Shown here in pieces: positions 28,237 to 36,786 of a stretch of DNA of 64,000 nt (positions are counted from its first letter, which is position 1; each line of letters begins with the position of its first letter). The stretch is from Vibrio penaeicida (GTDB lineage Bacteria > Pseudomonadota > Gammaproteobacteria > Enterobacterales > Vibrionaceae), in the NCBI RefSeq assembly GCF_002933855.1, contig NZ_BFAQ01000029.1, positions 1 to 64,000 of the forward strand. The letters are read 5' to 3'. Position numbers and translations under genes: made by a program. The notes below the pieces were generated by a model. That model did not search any database and was not told the origin of the DNA. It was given only the letters and a program-made list of their open reading frames with translations.

Positions 28237-30273
28237 TCAGTTTTTATGGCGGCGATTTTGAACCAACAGCTCTTCAATTTCTTGCTTGGGTTGCGGACGA
28301 TAAAAATGATAACCCTGAATTGAATGACAATTGAGGTTAGACAATAGAGTGGCTTGCTGTGTTGTTTCAACCCCTTCTGCTACCACGACCAAATTCAAGG
28401 ATTTACCTAAATTAATGATGTTTTCAATGACGGTAAGCTGCTTCGGTAGCGTATCAAGATCGGTAATGAAAGCTCGGTCGATTTTCAATTCATCGAGAGG
28501 GAAACGTGCTAAATAGGAGAGAGAAGAGTATCCGGTACCAAAGTCATCAATGGAAAGGGCAAAGCCAAGGTTTTTGATGGCATTGAGCATCTGAAGTGTA
28601 TGATCACTGTCGCTCATTACGGCACTTTCGGTTAACTCAAAGGTGATACAGCTTGGGTCGAGCTCCGTCGTACTAAGCAGTTTTTCCATATAGTCGATAA
28701 GTTTTGGGTTACCAAACTGCTCTGGAGAGAGGTTAATCGCAACCCGACCAGGAAGAATGCCCTGCATCTTCCAACGTTTTACGGTTGAAAAGACTTCACG
28801 CATTACCACACGACCAAGGTGTTCTATCAAGCCCGCTTTTTCTGCAACCGGAATGAATGCTCCTGGGCTAATGTAACCTTCCACAGGGTGTTTCCAGCGA
28901 ACCAGTGCTTCAGCACCATTGATACTGAAATCACGCGCGTTAACTTTAGGCTGGTACCAAACTTCCAAACCGTTTTGCTGCAGTGCTTTTTGCAGCTCAA
29001 TTTCTAGCCACAAGCGCATACGTGCTTCTTTGTTCATCTGATCGTTAAACTTGATCAGGCGGTTACGCCCGCGATCTTTTGCTTCGTACATAGCCGTATC
29101 TGCGTTTTGCAGCAAAATACGCGCATCATGTCCGTCACCTGGGTAGCTAACACTACCAATTGAACAAGCTAGGCGCTTACTAAAGTGGTGCAAATCAAAT
29201 GGCTGGTTAATCAAAGAGATAATACGTTCGGAAAGTTGATCTGCAGTGCGATTGTGATCGGGTTCGGGAAGAATAATGCCAAATTCATCGCCTCCAAGAT
29301 GCCCTAATACAGCCTGTACTGGTAACAATCTTTGTAAACGAGAGGAAACTTCTTTGATAACTTTGTCGCCGATATGATGCCCTAAAGAATCGTTAATGTT
29401 TTTAAAGTTATCGATATCGAGGTAGAGCATAACCAACGGCGTTTCATTGTGAATGAACTGCTCCAGTCGACGCGTAAAACCAAAGCGGTTATACAGCTTG
29501 GTTAGCGAGTCAATATGGGTCTCATTCTGCCCGATGCTGGCATCGTTTGCCGCTTCGTCTAGCCCCTGAATTAACACTATGTGCGATTGATTGCCAAGTA
29601 AACTGGTCAATTCGGCTTGTAATGAAACTCGTCTTTCTAAACCACAACGCGCACCCGTTAAGCAAGTTATCTGGGATTCAGTCAGCATATTAAGCAACTG
29701 GTTACCAAATGTGCGTTTGGATTTCTCATCAATAAACAGACGGCTTAGCTCTTCGCCTAATAATTCGGTCGAGGTATTGAAACCTAGCAATCTTGCCGCT
29801 GAGGCATTGGCTGAAATGATGCAACCATCTTCTACAAGAAGAAGCCCATTAGGCAGTAGCTCGGTTAACTTAGAAAACTTGTTTTCGGATTCTTCAAGAG
29901 AGCGGACAAGAATTTGTTTCTCGGAAGTATCGATGGCATGAAAAGCAATATATTCGACCGTTTGCTCGCCAATGACAGGAGACAAACTAAAATGCAGGCT
30001 AGTTTCGAGGCTGTGATCATTTAAAGTGATTTCTGCTTCTACAGATTCGCCTTCAAATGCTCGCTCATAATAGGGTTTTAGATTTCGATAAAACGCATCA
30101 CCCAATACTTGTGTGTCACGCATACCAACCAATTCTTCGCTGCTGAGACCTGCAATTTCGCAATAGCGTGCGTTTACCATGCGGTAATTGTGCTGCTTAT
30201 CCAAAATGGCAAAGAAAAACGGACTGTGATCAGTGAGTTTTGAAAACCAGTGTTGTAATTGTTCTGTTGGCAT
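28237..30273 (-). CDS. rocS: PAS-GGDEF-EAL cyclic-di-GMP protein, RocS orthologue by position
   Basis: Likely controls the motile-to-sessile switch through c-di-GMP turnover. In order: PAS (about 15-120), second PAS-like (125-240), GGDEF domain with intact GGDEF and DIDNFKNINDSLGHHIGD, and EAL domain with GAEALVRW, NLSPEQF and DDFGTGYSSL. The EAL residues needed for phosphodiesterase activity look complete. Its place next to ubiU equals that of V. cholerae rocS (VC0653). Start: ATG 30273 (MPTEQLQ); a GTG at 30312 would add 13 residues. Confidence 0.85.
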   Translation of the reverse strand: MPTEQLQHWFSKLTDHSPFFFAILDKQHNYRMVNARYCEIAGLSSEELVGMRDTQVLGDAFYRNLKPYYERAFEGESVEAEITLNDHSLETSLHFSLSPVIGEQTVEYIAFHAIDTSEKQILVRSLEESENKFSKLTELLPNGLLLVEDGCIISANASAARLLGFNTSTELLGEELSRLFIDEKSKRTFGNQLLNMLTESQITCLTGARCGLERRVSLQAELTSLLGNQSHIVLIQGLDEAANDASIGQNETHIDSLTKLYNRFGFTRRLEQFIHNETPLVMLYLDIDNFKNINDSLGHHIGDKVIKEVSSRLQRLLPVQAVLGHLGGDEFGIILPEPDHNRTADQLSERIISLINQPFDLHHFSKRLACSIGSVSYPGDGHDARILLQNADTAMYEAKDRGRNRLIKFNDQMNKEARMRLWLEIELQKALQQNGLEVWYQPKVNARDFSINGAEALVRWKHPVEGYISPGAFIPVAEKAGLIEHLGRVVMREVFSTVKRWKMQGILPGRVAINLSPEQFGNPKLIDYMEKLLSTTELDPSCITFELTESAVMSDSDHTLQMLNAIKNLGFALSIDDFGTGYSSLSYLARFPLDELKIDRAFITDLDTLPKQLTVIENIINLGKSLNLVVVAEGVETTQQATLLSNLNCHSIQGYHFYRPQPKQEIEELLVQNRRHKN

Positions 30274-30467
30274 CAATCTGTTACCGAGTCTCCGGGGAGG
30301 TAATGCAAACACCTACAGGTGCGAGTCGATAAGTTACTATAACCTTGATATACGAGATGTAAAAGCGATCCAAGGCTTAGCTGAGCTTTTTTTGATACAT
30401 AACATAAATTCGAGACAAAGATTGTTCTAGTATTGCAATTATTTATGCCTATCCGAGAGATATTACC

Positions 30468-30995
30468 GTGTTTGAACTCCTACGCACTAAACTAGTGCTT
30501 AATGCCGCGTCCATTTTGAGATCTCCAGCCCAGTTTTTACCTCACTCTCTTCAAAACAAAGCTATGCTTGAAGGTTTGAAACACGTATTTAAAGAGGCAT
30601 TGGAAGATGGAGACTTCGAATTTCTAGAAGGGAAGTGGTTGAAAGTAGAAGTTTCAGATGTCCAACTGGAGTGGTATATCAGCTATCGAAATGAATCTCT
30701 CGTCGTGAAGAGAGATGCAGAGCAGTGCGATGTTAGTTTTAGTGGGAAATTGAATGACCTCGTTCTCATCGCGGGACGAAAAGAAGATCCTGATACGCTT
30801 TTTTTCCAACGTCGTCTTAGAATAGAAGGAGACACGGAACTTGGGCTAGAAGTGAAAAACATAATGGACAGTGTGGATCTTGACGCATTACCGAAAGCAC
30901 TTAACACTTTGTTAAATCAATTAGCCGACTTTGTTCAAAAAGGGCTACAATCTGCGCCCGAACACAAAGAGGTGATGAATGCTTATACGAACTGA
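30468..30995 (+). CDS. ubiT: ubiquinone biosynthesis accessory factor UbiT (SCP2 domain)
   Basis: Lipid-binding SCP2-domain protein needed for anaerobic ubiquinone synthesis, probably holding prenylated intermediates. 175 residues with the SCP2 core (about 45-140; DTLFFQRRLRIEGDTELGLEVKN is characteristic). GTG start after GAGAG. It is divergent from rocS and overlaps the next gene by 17 bases. With ubiU and ubiV it completes the set. Confidence 0.92.
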   Translation: MFELLRTKLVLNAASILRSPAQFLPHSLQNKAMLEGLKHVFKEALEDGDFEFLEGKWLKVEVSDVQLEWYISYRNESLVVKRDAEQCDVSFSGKLNDLVLIAGRKEDPDTLFFQRRLRIEGDTELGLEVKNIMDSVDLDALPKALNTLLNQLADFVQKGLQSAPEHKEVMNAYTN

Positions 30996-31482
30996 AGCAC
31001 CGGCAGATATTCTGCCTATAGAACAGTTAATCAAAAATGCTTTCCCAACTGGCGCGGAAGCCGAGTTAGTGAATCGCCTGCGTGAAAATGGACAAAGAAC
31101 CTTATCGTTGGTTGCCTGCAACGATGAAGGTGAAGTGGTGGGGTATGTGCTATTCAGCCCTGTCACGCTAGATCAACAAGATTTAAATTGGCAAGGCTTG
31201 GCACCTCTAGCGGTAAAAGAAGAATACCGTGGAAAAGGAATCGCATCAGATTTGGTGAAGGAAGGCTTGGCCTCGCTAGCAGAATTGGGTTACCCAGCGT
31301 GTGTTGTATTAGGCGACCCTGCTTACTATGGCCGATTTGGATTTGAAAGCGCTGCTGACTATGAAATGAATACTCAGTGGGATGTGCCAGAAGGCGCATT
31401 TCAAGTTCAAGCCTTAAACGAAGGTGAATTCGACGGAAAATCAGGAAAAGTGTTTTTCAGCCCTGAATTCTCAGATATGTAA
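30979..31482 (+). CDS. yhbS: GNAT N-acetyltransferase YhbS-like
   Basis: Predicted cytoplasmic acetyltransferase, substrate unknown. 167 residues, with the acetyl-CoA loop in APLAVKEEYRGKGIASDLVKEG (motif YRGKGIA) and VVLGDPAYYGRFGFE typical of the YhbS family. It overlaps ubiT by 17 bases, the same yhbT-yhbS pairing as in E. coli. Confidence 0.88.
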   Translation: MLIRTEAPADILPIEQLIKNAFPTGAEAELVNRLRENGQRTLSLVACNDEGEVVGYVLFSPVTLDQQDLNWQGLAPLAVKEEYRGKGIASDLVKEGLASLAELGYPACVVLGDPAYYGRFGFESAADYEMNTQWDVPEGAFQVQALNEGEFDGKSGKVFFSPEFSDM

Positions 31483-31507
31483 TGGCTGGAATTCTTTACC
31501 GTTTTTT

Positions 31508-31570
31508 GAAGAATTGAAGAATTGAAGAATTGAAGAATTGAAGAATTGAAGAATTGAAGAATTGAAGAAG
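31508..31570 (+). repeat. (GAAGAATT) octanucleotide tandem repeat, 7 full copies plus partial
   Basis: Seven perfect copies of GAAGAATT run from 31508 to 31563, followed by GAAGAAG. Copies are identical, which points to recent slippage. It sits just after yhbS and abuts the terminator shared with the next convergent gene. Confidence 0.95.
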
Positions 31571-31589
31571 GGGCTTTATGCCCCTTTTC
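31568..31589 (+). terminator. terminator between yhbS and amidohydrolase gene
   Basis: AAGGGGC (31568-31574) / GCCCCTT (31580-31586), loop TTTAT, followed by TTC. On the minus strand the A/T-rich octamer array follows the stem. Confidence 0.75.
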
Positions 31590-31605
31590 TATGTTAGTAA
31601 AATTC

Positions 31606-32724
31606 TTATGCCAACAACGGAGTATTCTTTGCTAATAAGTCGAGCTTTTCCGCTTGAAGCTGGTTGAAACTTTGACATGGTTGCTGCGCTTGAATCAGTT
31701 CCAACATAGGGTCTTCAATACCTGTTCTAACGCCGCTTAATGTTTCGATTACCGCTAACCCACAAAAAGGCACATACGCTTCAGAATATCCTCCCTCATG
31801 AACGATAACCAATCTATTGTTGGCGTGACGCCTTGAAGCCTCCACTATCATTTGCGTCATTGTGCGATACGTTTCGCTATGAGCCAGCATACGCGCAAGT
31901 GGATCAACCCCACAGGCATCATACCCTGAAGCGACCAATATCAGTTCAGGCTTATAAGCATCTAGTGCTGGGATTACGATCTTTTCCATAGCATTCAGGT
32001 AGCTGTTGTGACCGCCCCCTGGCATCAACGGAATATTGATATTGCTGCCTTTACCCTTGTTCAACCCTATATCCTCTTCACCGCTATACCCTGGAGGAAA
32101 GCACCCTTGCTGGTGGAGAGAAATGGTTAAAACGTCAGAACGGTAATAAAAGATATCTTGTGTGCCATTACCATGGTGAACATCCCAATCAATGACGGCA
32201 ATGCGTGATAACCCATGAACTTCAATGGCATGTTCTACCGCAATAGCAATATTTGCGAGTAAACAAAACCCCATAGATTTATCCGCAAGGCAGTGATGCC
32301 CTGGCGGTCGCGAAAGTGAGTATGCGTTATCCAGCTCTCCGCTTACGACTTTATCAACGGCATGGCATGCCAAACCCGCAGAGCGTGCCGCAATCTCGAA
32401 GCTTCCTTTACCGAAAGGCGCATATAGACCAAGTTCGCCACCTTTTTCATCGCTGAGTACTTTAAATTCGTTTAGGTAGTGCTCCGGATGCACTCTTAAG
32501 AGTTGTGCTTGGCTGCATGATGGGGCTGAACTTAAGGTTAGGTGTTGGGTTATCCCTGAGGCATCCAATAAGTTTTTTAGACGACGTTTGGTTTCAGGAG
32601 ATTCTGCATGACCACCAGCGCTCATGGGTTGCACCCAATCACCAACGGGAAGCACTAATGCATGTTCGCCAGCGGTATGCCAAAAGCACTGTTCATCATA
32701 TAAAAATCCGGTTCTATTATTCAT
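31606..32724 (-). CDS. class II histone-deacetylase-like amidohydrolase (HDAH type)
   Basis: Zinc-dependent amide hydrolase that would remove acetyl or another acyl group from an amine; the substrate is unknown. The active-site segments are intact: SRPPGHHC, DWDVHHGNGTQDIFYYRSD (zinc Asp and His), SGYDACGVDPLARM (second zinc Asp) and the catalytic-Tyr motif HEGGYS. The 372 residues and the ending NTPLLA strongly resemble Bordetella HDAH. ATG 32724 has AAGGAGC upstream. It overlaps the MFS gene by 8 bases, so the two are one operon. Confidence 0.87.
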   Translation of the reverse strand: MNNRTGFLYDEQCFWHTAGEHALVLPVGDWVQPMSAGGHAESPETKRRLKNLLDASGITQHLTLSSAPSCSQAQLLRVHPEHYLNEFKVLSDEKGGELGLYAPFGKGSFEIAARSAGLACHAVDKVVSGELDNAYSLSRPPGHHCLADKSMGFCLLANIAIAVEHAIEVHGLSRIAVIDWDVHHGNGTQDIFYYRSDVLTISLHQQGCFPPGYSGEEDIGLNKGKGSNINIPLMPGGGHNSYLNAMEKIVIPALDAYKPELILVASGYDACGVDPLARMLAHSETYRTMTQMIVEASRRHANNRLVIVHEGGYSEAYVPFCGLAVIETLSGVRTGIEDPMLELIQAQQPCQSFNQLQAEKLDLLAKNTPLLA

Positions 32725-33916
32725 TGTGAGCTCCTTGAACTGAAGGTGTGTTGGATTGAGAAAGAATAAAGCCAAGTAAAATGAAGGAAATGAGAGCAGT
32801 GATGCAGGCATAAATGACCAAGTGATCGAGAGAGTGCCCCGACTCAAGAAGGTGACCAAATATTGCAGGGCCAATGGCAAGCCCTCCACCAATCACTAGG
32901 TTCGTGCTGTTCATGAGTTGCCCTTGATGGTCAATTTTTGCAAGTGTCGCGAGAATAAAAGGGAGGGCTAACGTCCATGAAAACTTAAACAAAAATGTGG
33001 CATTCGAGAAAATATATTCGCTGTTCTGCTGCAGCAAATACGTTCCTAATATCATCATGCTAAAGCCAGCAAACAATGGAAGAAACCTGCCCCAACGATG
33101 CCCTAACCAAGCAGCGCATAGCGCTCCTGCGATACCAAAAATACTGGCGACTGAAAATATCTCTCCACTTTTTGTTGAGCTTAGATTCAGCCTTTCTGCA
33201 AACATACCTGCAAATGTCCATACTCCATTTAGGCTGACGTAAAATAGCAAGACAGCAACAAGCCCTATAAGCGCCATACGATTTAATTTTAAGGTCTTAG
33301 TTGCGGTTTTAGTTTGATTGGGAGTCGCAAAGAATGCGCAGAGTGGAGAGCACCCAAGTATTAATACAGCTAAAGCAAAATACGCAGCTTTTATGCCAAA
33401 GCTCAAAAACAGAGATGGGAGAACAGCCAGCCCGATGGCACCTACAATGAGTTGCCCTAAAACCCAAAAACTATAGACTCTGTCGGGGTTGCGTGTCGTG
33501 GATGCAGCATACAAACAGATGATCATTAAAGACCCACCAGCTAGACCGCTTAAAAAGCGAAATACGATGAAAAGAAGTTCGGTTTGTGCAAATCCGCTTA
33601 TCAAGTTGAAGACCGCAAAAAGTACGATACAGACTCGAGCGGAATTTGGTTTAGTGAATCGGTGAAGCCAGTACCAAGCAGGAATGGTGGCGAGGCTCAT
33701 ACCGACCAACTCGGATGAGATTACCCTGCCGATTTGAGCGGGACCAAATTGAAATTCAGAGGCTAATTGGCTAGCTATTGCAGGTGCCATCATCAATACC
33801 GTAGGTAAAAAGGCGGCAATGATCACTAGCGCTACGATCATGCGTACTTCATTGGGCGAATGTTTATTTGATGAATGATGTTCGTTTGATGAAAACTGAG
33901 GGGGTTGTTCTTTCAT
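32717..33916 (-). CDS. MFS transporter
   Basis: Twelve-helix inner-membrane transporter of the major facilitator superfamily, probably for the compound handled by the adjacent amidohydrolase. 399 residues with regularly spaced hydrophobic segments from about residue 22 (IVALVIIAAFLPTVLMM) to 390. ATG 33916 (MKEQPPQ) follows AAAGGAAATCG; an upstream ATG at 33949 lacks a good ribosome-binding site. Direction of transport cannot be read from sequence. Confidence 0.8.
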   Translation of the reverse strand: MKEQPPQFSSNEHHSSNKHSPNEVRMIVALVIIAAFLPTVLMMAPAIASQLASEFQFGPAQIGRVISSELVGMSLATIPAWYWLHRFTKPNSARVCIVLFAVFNLISGFAQTELLFIVFRFLSGLAGGSLMIICLYAASTTRNPDRVYSFWVLGQLIVGAIGLAVLPSLFLSFGIKAAYFALAVLILGCSPLCAFFATPNQTKTATKTLKLNRMALIGLVAVLLFYVSLNGVWTFAGMFAERLNLSSTKSGEIFSVASIFGIAGALCAAWLGHRWGRFLPLFAGFSMMILGTYLLQQNSEYIFSNATFLFKFSWTLALPFILATLAKIDHQGQLMNSTNLVIGGGLAIGPAIFGHLLESGHSLDHLVIYACITALISFILLGFILSQSNTPSVQGAHNE

Positions 33917-34030
33917 AGCGATTTCCTTTCCGCTGTTTTTTGGGCACACGAATCCACGACGTATTTTTCGATACGACCTAATAAGTATGTGTTCTAGTGA
34001 GTTTTTCTAATGGTTAAGCAGGTGAATGGA

Positions 34031-35008
34031 CTAATGGAGTAACGGTTGAATTAGCCGGATGAGCTCGGTTTTATTATGGATGTTCAGTTTTTGGTACATA
34101 GACCGTATGTGATGTCTAACCGTATTGGGCGCAATATCGAGCTGTCTCGCAATCATTTTATAGGTCATGCCTTCGTTCATTAGCTTAGCGACACTTCTCT
34201 CTCGGCTGGAAAGCTGATCCGATTGATCTCGATATCTTGCCTGCATGAGCAGTAGCCCACCGATGCGATCAAAAGACAGCGTGATGTTTTCACCACAGTA
34301 TTCAGACTCGTACAGTTCTGGTGGTAATTGTGGTCCCTTCCAGTCGGGGAAATCGGTAAGAAGTAGCGCCGTGAAGGTTGGCTCTGTCATTTGAAGGACG
34401 CCTTTTTTATCGCATATCGCAAACGCTACACGATGGTGGTTAACCGACTCTCTAAGGTTGTAAAGCGTTCTAAGTTGGTTTGTTGCAGTCGCAGATACAA
34501 GGTGAGGCATAAGGTTAGTGAGAGTATCGGCATCGGATTGAGTGAAATCGGGTTCTCTGTGACTTCGATACAGCGCTACGTGTTCACATAATTGAGTAAC
34601 AGGGTCGATAGCGATCACGCACATCAATTGGCTAATGCCGTGCTCTTTACCCAAGTTCTTGAGCTCTAATGGTGTGTCGCTATCTGCAAAGCGAATAATG
34701 ACTGCCTGCCCCGGATCGTCAAACACTTTTTGTACCGTAATGTCTTTCTCTCTCATCGCTTTCCAATCGCTTAAGTAGCGCTCTGAAAGGTTTTTCAAAT
34801 GTGTTCTGTGTAGGTGAGGTCCGTCATTTTGAATTGAGGCTCGTCCCCACCATGCGCTGCTGTGTGAAATACAGCTTTCAATCGCGTTGAGTACTTCATT
34901 TTGGAATTCGTCGATGGAAACGTGGCGCGCTAATTCATAGACAGATAGCAGCAGCGCACTAAAGGTTTCAAGTTCACTGGAGCACCGATTGATCTGTTTT
35001 GACATCAT
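34031..35008 (-). CDS. LuxR-family transcriptional regulator
   Basis: 325 residues with a C-terminal LuxR/GerE helix-turn-helix (about 262-322: LSSRERSVAKLMNEGMTYKMIA, then TVRHHIRSMYQKL). The N-terminal 250 residues show no domain I recognise with certainty; a GAF/PAS-like sensor is possible. It lies directly upstream of the MFS-amidohydrolase pair in the same orientation and probably controls it. ATGATG at 35008/35005 leaves the exact start open by one codon. Confidence 0.82.
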   Translation of the reverse strand: MMSKQINRCSSELETFSALLLSVYELARHVSIDEFQNEVLNAIESCISHSSAWWGRASIQNDGPHLHRTHLKNLSERYLSDWKAMREKDITVQKVFDDPGQAVIIRFADSDTPLELKNLGKEHGISQLMCVIAIDPVTQLCEHVALYRSHREPDFTQSDADTLTNLMPHLVSATATNQLRTLYNLRESVNHHRVAFAICDKKGVLQMTEPTFTALLLTDFPDWKGPQLPPELYESEYCGENITLSFDRIGGLLLMQARYRDQSDQLSSRERSVAKLMNEGMTYKMIARQLDIAPNTVRHHIRSMYQKLNIHNKTELIRLIQPLLH

Positions 35009-35316
35009 GTCACCTTTGCGTTTGCATTGAATGAAGGTTGGTTAACATTCTGTTTACATTACCACGGAGAATATTCGAAAAACATCGTCCAAATGTAGGA
35101 TAGGGCTGTGGGTTGTGTGGATGTAACTTAACGAAAAAATGCCATTGGATATTCGTGTCAATACCTTTAATTTTTTTCAAATTTTATTTTGATAAGAATC
35201 AACTCTTTATTTATTTTAGATGAAATTATCACCAGAATTTTCTTTCAAGCTCACTGGTTTGTCTATACTGATTTAGCGGTTGTGATCGGTTTGACTAGGA
35301 AAAGGGAGAGGATTAT
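35009..35316. promoter_or_regulatory. AT-rich intergenic region between LuxR gene and small orphan gene
   Basis: About 308 bases between divergent genes, very AT-rich in 35160-35230, presumably holding both promoters. I see no clear repeat or RNA gene. A ribosome-binding site AGGGAGAGG lies at its right end before ATG 35317. Confidence 0.4.
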
Positions 35317-35619
35317 ATGCTGGCTAGACATTTAGATTGTGCGCTGAACGATGTGTCACACTCCAAAGCACATATCGAGGTAAACCCAACTGGTGTAGTC
35401 GCTGTTGAAATTCATGAGAGTCATCAAAGCTTAAGAACAGAGTTTGACTCTCTGAGATTCGAACGAAAGGGCAACGTCACAGAGCTTGTCGGGGAAACAC
35501 CGAATGCTCGTAAAGGTAAAACTTGGAGGTTGCCACTTTGCCATCGTGATGCTCGAGTTCTGCAAGAATGCATTGATGATGCATCGGAAGAACTTGAGAT
35601 TTTGATGCGCGATTTATAG
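35317..35619 (+). CDS. hypothetical 100-residue protein
   Basis: Not recognised. It is a small hydrophilic protein without signal peptide or membrane segment; the C-terminal third (CHRDARVLQECIDDASEELEILMRDL, first part CHRDARVLQECIDD) looks like an amphipathic acidic helix. A strong ribosome-binding site (AGGGAGAGG) precedes ATG 35317 and a good terminator follows, so it is probably a real single-gene unit. Confidence 0.65.
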   Translation: MLARHLDCALNDVSHSKAHIEVNPTGVVAVEIHESHQSLRTEFDSLRFERKGNVTELVGETPNARKGKTWRLPLCHRDARVLQECIDDASEELEILMRDL

Positions 35620-35655
35620 GGGTACAGACCCTAACAACGTCAATGAATCATTTTT

Positions 35656-35680
35656 CAGAGCACTTCGGTGCTCTTTTTTT
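35656..35680 (+). terminator. Rho-independent terminator after the orphan gene
   Basis: GAGCAC / GTGCTC with a TTCG loop followed by seven T. Confidence 0.9.
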
Positions 35681-35883
35681 GTATATCCCCCAATTCAATG
35701 AGTGATTTCAGTGCGATTTCGAAATGAGCTTCTTCGCTTTGAAGCCTACCTTGACCATAGCTGAACATCACCTATCGCCGCCTCTATTCGGTTTCTCGTC
35801 CTATGAAGTTTAGAAATTCTAAACAACAGGTCACTTTTCTTGGCTTTTTTCCCTTCCATCTATACGCAAAGATATCAGTAATG

Positions 35884-35898
35884 TTAACGATTTATTAA
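35884..35898 (+). promoter_or_regulatory. candidate LysR operator TTAA-N7-TTAA before the transketolase operon
   Basis: TTAACGATTTATTAA lies 48 bases upstream of the transketolase N-subunit start, within a G...C-flanked dyad GTTAA/TTAAC, and fits the T-N11-A LysR box. The same TTAA-N7-TTAA layout occurs at 40704-40718 and 40747-40772 between the LysR gene and the TRAP operon. Confidence 0.5.
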
Positions 35899-35946
35899 CA
35901 ACTGAAGAGTTTGTGTTTTTGCAGCTCAGGGAAAGGACAAAGAAAA

Positions 35947-36786
35947 ATGGAATCCAAACAAGTCGATCTAGATGTTCTGGATCATCACGCCTATAAGATT
36001 CGGCGCAATGCGCTAAAAATGGGGCAAGTTCAGGGGCAAGGCTATATTGCTCAGGCGTTAGGTTTTTCTGATGTGCTCTCGGTGTGTTATTTCCACGCAC
36101 TCAACTACCAAGCGGATAACCCTGAATGGGAAGGGCGTGATCGCTTGTATTTATCTATTGGTCACTACGCGATTGCACTTTATGCGGCAATGATTGAAGC
36201 GGGTATCTTGCCAGAAAATGAACTGGAAACTTATGGGTGCGACGACAGCAGAATGCCGATGTCAGGCATGGCAGCTTACACTCCTGGAATGGAAATTACG
36301 GGTGGTTCACTTGGACATGGGTTGGGCATTGCAGTAGGGGCAGCGCTTGGCTTGAAACGAAAACAGTCCAGTGCATTTATATACAACCTGTTATCCGACG
36401 GAGAACTTGGGGAAGGCTCCACCTGGGAAGCTGCCATGTCTGCATCGCATCACAAGCTTAACAACATTATTGCCGTGGTTGATTTCAATAATCAGCAGGC
36501 TGATGGCCCTTCTCAGGACATGCTGTGCTCCGAACCTTTGGATGATAAATGGCGTGCATTTGGTTGGCATGTTCAAAGAGTCGACGGCAATAACCTAGCG
36601 GAAGTTGTCGCAGCATTTGATACCGCAAGACACACAAGTGTCGAGCAGCCAAGAGTCATAATTTGCAATACCAAAATGGCGAAAGGTGTTCCGTTCTTAG
36701 AGCAAAGGGAGAAGAACCACTTTTTACGAGTAGAAGCCGATGAGTGGGACAAAGCCATTCAGATTCTGGATGCAGGGAGAGCCTAA
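35947..36786 (+). CDS. transketolase, N-terminal (ThDP-binding) subunit
   Basis: First half of a split thiamine-diphosphate transketolase. 279 residues with the ThDP/Mg motif SDGELGEGSTWEAAMSAS followed by VVDFNNQQADG, and the opening HAYKIRRNALKMG typical of the family. ATG 35947 follows AAAGGACAAAG. Its stop overlaps the start of the C-terminal subunit (TAATG). The sugar substrate is not readable from the sequence; this is not the housekeeping full-length tkt. Confidence 0.88.
   Translation: MESKQVDLDVLDHHAYKIRRNALKMGQVQGQGYIAQALGFSDVLSVCYFHALNYQADNPEWEGRDRLYLSIGHYAIALYAAMIEAGILPENELETYGCDDSRMPMSGMAAYTPGMEITGGSLGHGLGIAVGAALGLKRKQSSAFIYNLLSDGELGEGSTWEAAMSASHHKLNNIIAVVDFNNQQADGPSQDMLCSEPLDDKWRAFGWHVQRVDGNNLAEVVAAFDTARHTSVEQPRVIICNTKMAKGVPFLEQREKNHFLRVEADEWDKAIQILDAGRA

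Noticed and set aside
35621-35640. Possible third MITE end (ACAGACCCTAAC)
   Set aside because: Only the core ACAGACCCTA matches; the outer and inner parts of the 13-mer differ, so chance is likely.
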